64,000 nucleotides of DNA from Psoroptes ovis. Its lineage: Eukaryota; Arthropoda; Arachnida; Sarcoptiformes; Psoroptidae. Both the position numbers and the translations under genes were made by a program. The DNA is taken from the NCBI GenBank assembly GCA_002943765.1, contig PQWQ01000024.1, positions 64,501-128,500 on the forward strand, read 5' to 3'. Positions within the stretch are counted from its first letter, which is position 1, and each line of letters opens with the position of its first letter. Shown piece after piece: positions 52,701 through 61,700 of this stretch. Under the pieces are notes generated by a model. The model saw only the letters and a program-made list of their open reading frames with translations, ran no database searches and had not been told where the DNA came from.

Positions 52701-55700
52701 AACAACAAAAATGATTCGAAAGTATCAGCGAAATCTTCCAAATCCAAATCTAAATGTAAAACAACCGCAACGATTAATTCATCTTGTTCAATTTCAACAT
52801 CTTCAGCCACTCCATCATCATCATGTTGTCAGATGATTAATGATAATGATGATCACCACCAGCAGCAGCAGCAACAAAATAATCATAATCGTGGTGGCCA
52901 CAATGGTGGTCATCGTAATCGTCGACAACCGAGTTCAAAAATACGTCGTGACCACCGCCACCATCAACAACAGCAGCAAAAATCTGCGATTACATCATCG
53001 GCGTCGTCGTCTGTTGCCATTGTGGATTGCCAGCAAAAGCAATCAACAAAGACGGCGTCAGATTCACCATCACCGCCACCACGACGACTACATCCTTCTA
53101 ATCAACAATCGAATCGACATTATCAACGACAAAAAAGTAAGCCACCAGTATCATCATTATCATCGACCATTCCTGCATCGTCAACAACAGGAACAAAATC
53201 GATAATAATTAAAATAATGAATACAAATACCACCAATACCACAAATACATCTACTATTCATTTGAATAATAATCATAATGGTGGCATCAGTCACAATTGT
53301 GCCACTCATGATGATAATACTGGTGGTGGTGGCGGTGGTGGTGACGATGATGATGATGGTGGCATTTGTGAAAACAGTTTTACGAATGATAATCAAATGG
53401 TTAATAATGTTAATATCATTGATTCATCAAGCAACAATCAAAATCAACAAAATGGAAATAATTTAAAAATTGATAATGTTATTTCTATGGCAATCGAAAA
53501 TAATGAAAATAATAATGATGACGATGATGATAATATCAATGAATCAACTAATGTTAATGATGATGAAAAGTCACTAATCATTTGTGAAAATAAAAATAAT
53601 ACTGCCATCATCAATACATCAGCCACAACAGCGACAACTACATCGCCAACAACTGAAATCAATAATAGCAGCAGCAATAATACTGATACGATGATCATAA
53701 GTAATAATATTGGAAATATTGAAAATGACTATATCATTGATAATTTGAATCATATTAATAATCAAAATTCGAATCATACAAAAAATAATTTCAAAATAAA
53801 CAATAATAATAATAATAAATCGACAAAATTTTCGAATCGAAAAAAATTGAAATCATTTAAATCATCATCGAAAACAACAACAAATCATCGAAAATGTTGT
53901 GAATATAATTATAATGATAATGATATTAATATAATAAAATTATTGGACAATCATCATCATCATCATCATTATCATAATCAAAATAATTTTAATTTTAATG
54001 ATCCAAAAATTAATTTCAATAATCCAATTATAATGCCATCAACAACGACAATCACGTCGCCGTCAACAACATCGTCAAAAATATCTGATTTGATACCGGT
54101 TTTAGGTACAAATAATAATGAAATTTTTCAATTAAAAACCGTACAGCCACAATTAATAAATAATGATAATAATAATCAATCGCAATTGCACCAGCAGCAT
54201 CAACAACGATTCCATCAATCTAAAACATTATCAATTGATCCAAATCAATTTTTACAAAGTATTAGTTTAAATAATTATGTGATTAACATGATGGATAATA
54301 ATAATAATGATGATGACGGTGATGGTGATGATTATAATTATATTAATGATTATGATGTTGATGATTGCAATTTCAACGATGATCATCAATTATTGAATCA
54401 TATGACAATTGATAATAATAATAATAATAATTTCGATGAAATAATGATGATGAAGAAGCAGAAGCAGATCTCTGATGAATTGCCATTTTTAACAACGAAT
54501 CATGATCATCATCAAAATAATAATGAAAATAATATGATCAATAAACAATCAATGAATAAATCAAATCAATCAACGAAAATGCAAAATACAAACAAACAAA
54601 TTGTCGATGATGATGAACAATATCGACAACAAAAATGGTTGGACACAACAATGTCGAATATGTTGTTGAAAACGTATGTCTATTTGAAACAACCGAAATT
54701 ATTATTGGACTACAAGCGAACAATTCAAGATTTGATCACACGTTATTTGGCAATGATTATGGAGGAGAAATTTAAAATATTTTTGATAGGGTCATCTTTG
54801 ACATCGCTGGGTTCGAATCGGTCCGATATTGATCTGTGTATGGTCATATATGACCGACGAGGACAAGTTGATGAACGCTATCAAAATCGTGTTTATGCTG
54901 AGCATAAATTATCGAAAATACGAACAATTTTGGAAAGTTTTGGCATAGCATACGATTCAAAAGTGATACGAGCCAATGTACCGATATTGAAATTCTACGA
55001 TCATAATCATATCGAAGTGAATTTGAATCTGAACAAATTGGTAACCGTCCAGAATACATTGCTGCTGATGCATTGTTGTTCATTAGATTCACGTGTTGCA
55101 CCATTTTTGTTCACAATTAAATTATGGGCCCAGAAAAATGGTATAAATTGTGCATATTTTAAATCATTGTCTTCATATGCACTGTCGCTGATGGCCATAT
55201 TTTTCTTACAAAATGTTTGTCAACCACCAATATTGCCATCATTTGATCATATATTAGAATTGATAAAACAATCAACAAAAATTTATTCAAATTTCTATTC
55301 AAATAATCATTATAAAAATGATTCAAAATTTAATTTCAAAAGCAATCGATCAACCAGCCAATCAAAATTGAACAATAACAAATATCAACAAGATTCAGTG
55401 CTAAGGCAATTGTATGTAACAACATCGGCCGATTATCATCATCATCGCAACAGTAATTCGAACGCCAACAATCATCGACAACAAAATTTTATTATTTTGC
55501 CACCCCCACCACCGCCACCATCCACGTTCTCATCATTAGATTCACCATTACTATCACCGCCGCCATCATCATTTCATTATTCGAAAAATGTACCACGTAA
55601 TATATCACGTGTTTCTTTGGTACCGGATTTAAATTATCATCAACGATTACAACGACAACAGCAGCAGCAACAAAAATCTCCGATGAATTGCTGTGGTTCA

Positions 55701-58700
55701 CAAGGATCATCGATAGCATCTGATTCTTTTGAATCATCTGAACCATCATCATCATCATGTTCATCACCATTAAACGATTTAGAATGTATCAATTCAAATT
55801 GTATTGATTTAATATCACCACAGCCACAACAACAACAGCAACAATCATTTATCGCAGAACAAAAATTAATGATGAATAATGATAATAATTCAAATATTGA
55901 ACAACATTCGAATGAAATTCAAATGAATTTACATTTTAGCCACAATGTTCCGGCTGTATTGGCAATGAAATATGCAACACAACAAAGTTGTTTAGCACAA
56001 CAACAACAGCAACAATTGAAATCAAATTTAGCCACAGCCACATCGCCAACACAGCATCAAAATGGTCCAAATCAAGCAGCCATAGTGAATAGTGATAATG
56101 ATGATAATTGTGATGTTCAAATGATGATTAACAAAACAAAGAACAACACCAACAACCCTATGAGATCGACATTGGACAACAATAATGGTGACATTATGAC
56201 CTCATCATCTTGGTTAGATATGAAATATTTTTCCTATTATTATTACTATTTTTTCCAGCAACAATCATTGATATTATCACAATCTGCAGTGATGCCTGTT
56301 GATTATCAACAGAATCATGGTAAGATTAATGATGATGATTGCGATCATCATCATCATGTGGATGTGTACGCAAATAATGGTGGCAGCACTAGCAGCAGCA
56401 ACGGTTGTAATAAAGATTGTTCATATCGTTCATCACCGATTACACCATCTTCATCATCATCGTCATCATCATCATCATCGACAACTGATTCTGGATTTTA
56501 TCATAATAATCATCTAAACAATAACAACAGCCACAGTAATAATAATTGTCAATTCGATCATACATTATATGATAGATTATCATTGTTGAATCTATCACCA
56601 TCACCACCACCGGCCCAAAATCAATCAATCACTAATGATTATGATCATCATCAAAAATATTGGCCACTTTATAAAAGTGATTTTAGTTCATCCGATGAAA
56701 GTCTATACAATGCAACAGGTGTATTTGCTGCTGCTGGTGCGATAACCACCACCAGCAACAATGACAGTACTGATTTTGAAAATATCAATAAAATATCATC
56801 ATCAACATGTTCGACACCATCATCATCATCATTATCAACGGCCTCATCATTATCGGCATCGACATCATCATCGATGATGCCCCCAGCAGCAAAATCAAAA
56901 ATATCAACAAATGAATTCGGTAATCAATTCAAATCACCAAACAAACAATCAATGGGTTCATTGTTTTCAATGTTTATCGATTATTATTCAAATCAATCAA
57001 TTTATGATTATGTCATATCGGTTCGTACTGGTCAATTAATGAAACGTACTGACCCAATATTTGCACGTAATCCGAACACATCGATGGATACGTTTATTTG
57101 TATTGAAGAACCTTTCAACAATACAAACACATCACATTCAGTGCATAATGATTTTATGTTTAATTTCATACTCAAATCATTTGGTTGGACCAAAGATTTG
57201 TTGCTCAAAATGAAAATGGATCGTGATGATTTTATCTAAACTAATCAAACTCATTCAAATTTGTGTGCAGTGAGATGTGTTCAATCAATTTCATTTTATG
57301 CAGAATTTCAAAAACAAATCATTGATCATTGATATCAAAGATATGGCTCAATATTCAACGAAGCAATTCTTATATATTTATCATCAATTAATCTTAATAA
57401 TTATATAATAAACTATCAAAAAAATGTATGAAAAAATAAAAAATTTGGCATAACATAAGCAAATTCATCGTTTGATTCATAAATTAATATTTTTGTCATT
57501 GTTTCATCAATATTTTTTGTCATATCAAATTCACTTTTTTTCAATAATTATTATCATCCAAAAACACACACAGATCACACACATAAGTCGAAGCTCATCT
57601 TTACCTTGCAAACGATTACAACAAACAAGCAATAACTAAGCAATCAAATTACCACACAAAAAGATTATGTGATTCAAAATGTTTAAATTATTATTTCAAT
57701 TAGATTGTCCGAAAAGTTCATTCGGCTTATTCAATAGAGATTAGCTCATGGAAATCGGACAGAATTTTTTTGGACAATCTAAAAATTTTTGCAAATATTT
57801 AAATGTTTCAAATGTAATACCATATGTTCATTTCATATTAACACACACACACACACAAAAACACACATTTTAATTATTTAAAATTTTCATTTGATCTGAA
57901 TAATTAATTTTTATTGATTTTTGTTTTTTTCCTTTTTTTTTTTTTTTTTTGTTAATAATTTTCAGAACAAAATTATTTTTCAAGATTTTTTTCTTATGTA
58001 ATTTTTTTTTATAAAAAAAAAATTATATTAGGTTGTCCGAAAAGTTCATTCCGATTAATCAATCGAGAGTTGCTGAATGAAAATCAGCCAGAACTTTCCG
58101 GACAGTCTAATATGAAAAAAAAATTTCGAAAAAAAAGTGAGATTAAACACACACACAAATACATGCATATTGTTTCTTCGAGATGATGAGAAACAAAAAA
58201 AAAAAAACAAGATAAAAAACGAAAAAAAAATTACCTTTTGTCTTTCTTAAAAAAAATATGAAAAAAAATTAATAAAAAAAATATTAAAAAATTTGATCTG
58301 TAATTTTTTCTTAGTGTAAGATTTTCATTTGAAAAAAACTAACTATTTTCTTTAAGAAAGCAAAAACGTTTCATTTGAAAGTTTTAAACAGTTTGATCAC
58401 TTTGATCAATTCTGATTTGTATTTTGATTTGTTTGAGTTTTCAAATGATTTTGCCATTTCTTTGACTTGTAAATTTTGTTAATATGCATTTTTTCAATTA
58501 TTATTTATCCTAAATCGTTTATCAAAAATTTTTTTTTTTCATTATTTTTCATTATTTTGAAAAATGAAAAAATAAGAAATATTTCGAAAGGGTTTCCTTT
58601 AATAACATAGAGTGATGCGGCCCCTGGAAAAAAATCAGAATGAAAGTTATCGCATCATGTTTTTGGTCAATAGAGATGAAAAAAAGTCAATTATGGTCAT

Positions 58701-61700
58701 CTCCAATTCTTGACCCTTCCTGTCCAAAAAGGGGGTCAAAAGTCAATAATTGCTATATCTCGGCCGTTTTAAGAGGTGAACTCTCAATTTTTTCAATAAT
58801 TAAAGATTATCTAGCTAATAATCATTGGTGAAAATATCATTGCTTAACACGATCGAGAAACCGAAATATATCCATTTGAAGTTACCATTGTCATTATCAT
58901 ATGGGCTGCCAGTTGACGTGTACACGTCAAAACTGAAGTGCTCGGTGATTCGCTCAACAACTGTCGCATTTAACACAAGTATTTCCATGTTCATCATCAA
59001 TTGATGACCATTTAAGCCCAAGCATAACCATTTAATGACATTTTGGCAGCCACAGGACATAAACCACCATCTAACAGCCACCATATATTATCTAAAATAT
59101 ATATCTACAAAAATATTAACAAGAAATATTCAAAAAAAAAAAAAAAAATAAGAAAGAAAAATTAGGATAAATCACTCTTTGATATCACTTTCATCATCAT
59201 CAAAAACGATCGGACCGCTATGATCGAAGATGTTTTTCAGAGCCTCAGCTGGCAGGAATCTACGGTTCTCGTACTTGCCATAACTTAGATAATATATTAG
59301 AGCTGAAACATGTGAACACGAACCAATGGTTCGGTTCCCGATGGCACAAGTACAATAATGGCCTAATATTGAATCAAGTTCATGGCCATTCGGTTGATAT
59401 TTTACACAAACCCGGTAGGCCTTTTAATTGATATGTCTCGATCGAACCCATCGAATCAAAGACATATCACCCAACATTTTTTCTACGAGCAATTGATCAT
59501 GGTCTGATAGCATTTCTCCCAGGTATGTTATCGATTGTGACAGTTGATATGACCCAGTGAAAAACATTATCAATAGTTCGAGTGAGAATTGTGGAAAATC
59601 TGCAAGATCATTGCTCCATGTGTTGATAAATATGTTTTTTTATAATTGAGATTATTATCTATAACATATTGACCAAGATCGTTGTTGGTTAAATTCATTT
59701 TAAACATTCGCAGCACAATTACATCAACATTGTCCTTATCGCTCGTATATCGCTTACAAAAATTGTTCACCAGATAGCAAGCTATTCTGCAATACGTCGA
59801 TGCTTTTGACAGCGATTGATTCAGAAAATGGTGGTGTAGAAGCTTATATTTTTGTGCTATGACTCCATGCACTGCTTCTACTGGCCAACGGATTTTGGTA
59901 ACAAAGCGTAAATGATTCGATTCAGTTGTTGTTAATTGATTCCGTTGGCCTTTCAATGCTGGCATCATTACCTGATATTAATATCATTACATGAAGTTGA
60001 ACCAACAATAGCCCAAAATATCATAGACTTAGAAATACTTGTGTTAAATACGACAGTTGTTGAGCGAATCACCGAGCACTTCAGTTTTGACGTGTACACG
60101 TCAACTGGCAGCCCATATGATAATGACAATGGTAACTTCAAATGGATATATTTCGGTTTCTCGATCGTGTTAAGCAATGATATTTTCACCAATGATTAAT
60201 AGCTAGATAATCTTTAATTATTGAAAAAATTGAGAGTTCACCTCTTAAAACGGCCGAGATATAGCAATTATTGACTTTTGACCCCCTTTTTGGACCGGAA
60301 GGGTCAAGAATTGGAGATGACCATAATTGACTTTTTTTCATCTCTATTGACCAAAAACATGATGCGATAACTTTTATTCTGATTTTTTTCCAGGGGCCGC
60401 TATTCTAGGTTACCCTTTATTTATTTCACTGAAAATGTAATGGATTTTTTTTTCTTCTCCAGTACACACATACGACGACAATTGAAGGTTATTCAATTCT
60501 TAAATAAATGATGATAAATATTAGGTTGTCCGGAAAGTGCTGGCCAATTTTTCTTTGCGCAACTCTATTTGATTAAGCCGAATGAACTTTTCGGACAACC
60601 TACCTGAATAAATTCAAAAAACACAGTGGCAAAGCTGATATTATTTTTAAAAAATCGTAGAAATAATAATAAATCAAGGATCAAACACAAAAATTGAAAC
60701 GTTTTGTCAAACGGTTTCATTCATTGTTTGTTTGATCAATCAATAAAATAATAATAATAATTATTATTTCATTTGAAAATGAAAATGAAAAAAAAATATC
60801 TTTGCTATGCTTTGTGATGGTTTTGAATTGAAATTGAAATTAAAATTTGCAATTTGGCCATTTTTTGTTTCTTATGTCGAATAAAACGAAAAAAAAAAAT
60901 TCGATCATTGATAAAATAGGGAATTATTTATTTATTTCTATTTCTATTAGGCTGTTGTCCGAAAAGTTCATTCGGCTTAATCAAATAGAGTTACTCGATA
61001 AAAATCGGCCAAAACTTTTCGGACAACTCTAATACTTCTTAAGTAATTTATATTTTCATGGATAATGAAAACTCTGTATAGAAACTAAGATGTATGCCTT
61101 GATATCAGAAAAAGCAAAAAGACTTGATGAAACAGGAAGATTTGTATGTGTATTGATGTGTGTGTGTGTGTGTTTATCGCAATGAAAATAAATTATGAAA
61201 AAAAAAGAACTTGTGAGTGCATAGAAACGTATTGGTCAATCGTTAATCATAATCATACGTACTTGATTTGCACGAGAAAAACGATATTTGTCATGATTTT
61301 AAGTCACAAAATTAAATAAATTTAGATGATTCAAAACATTCAAAATTCTCATCTGACTGTCTCATGCTGTCTCATATGTTAGGAAATATTCAAAAATGAA
61401 AAATATTAATTTTTGAAACATTCAAATGTGACTAAAACATGCAGAGAAATATTTGTAATTTGTAATTAATGCAGATGCATTTGTAATTGATTTTCTGTTT
61501 AAAAATTCAATCTAGTTCAAATATATTCATATCAATTATTGTACGAGATGCTAAAGTTGATTATTTAATCTTCATATTTCATTTTATAGACGATGATTTT
61601 AGTCATTTTTGAATATAGATTTTAGTGCATAAATCTTCAAAAATGATTTATGTTTGAAAATTTTTGAAGTAAATGAATAAAATCTACAAATTTTTCAATT

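Noticed and set aside
58815..60199. The two similar ORFs in the inverted arms as independent genes
   Set aside because: They are the same sequence in inverted orientation, within the transposon arms, so they are part of one element.
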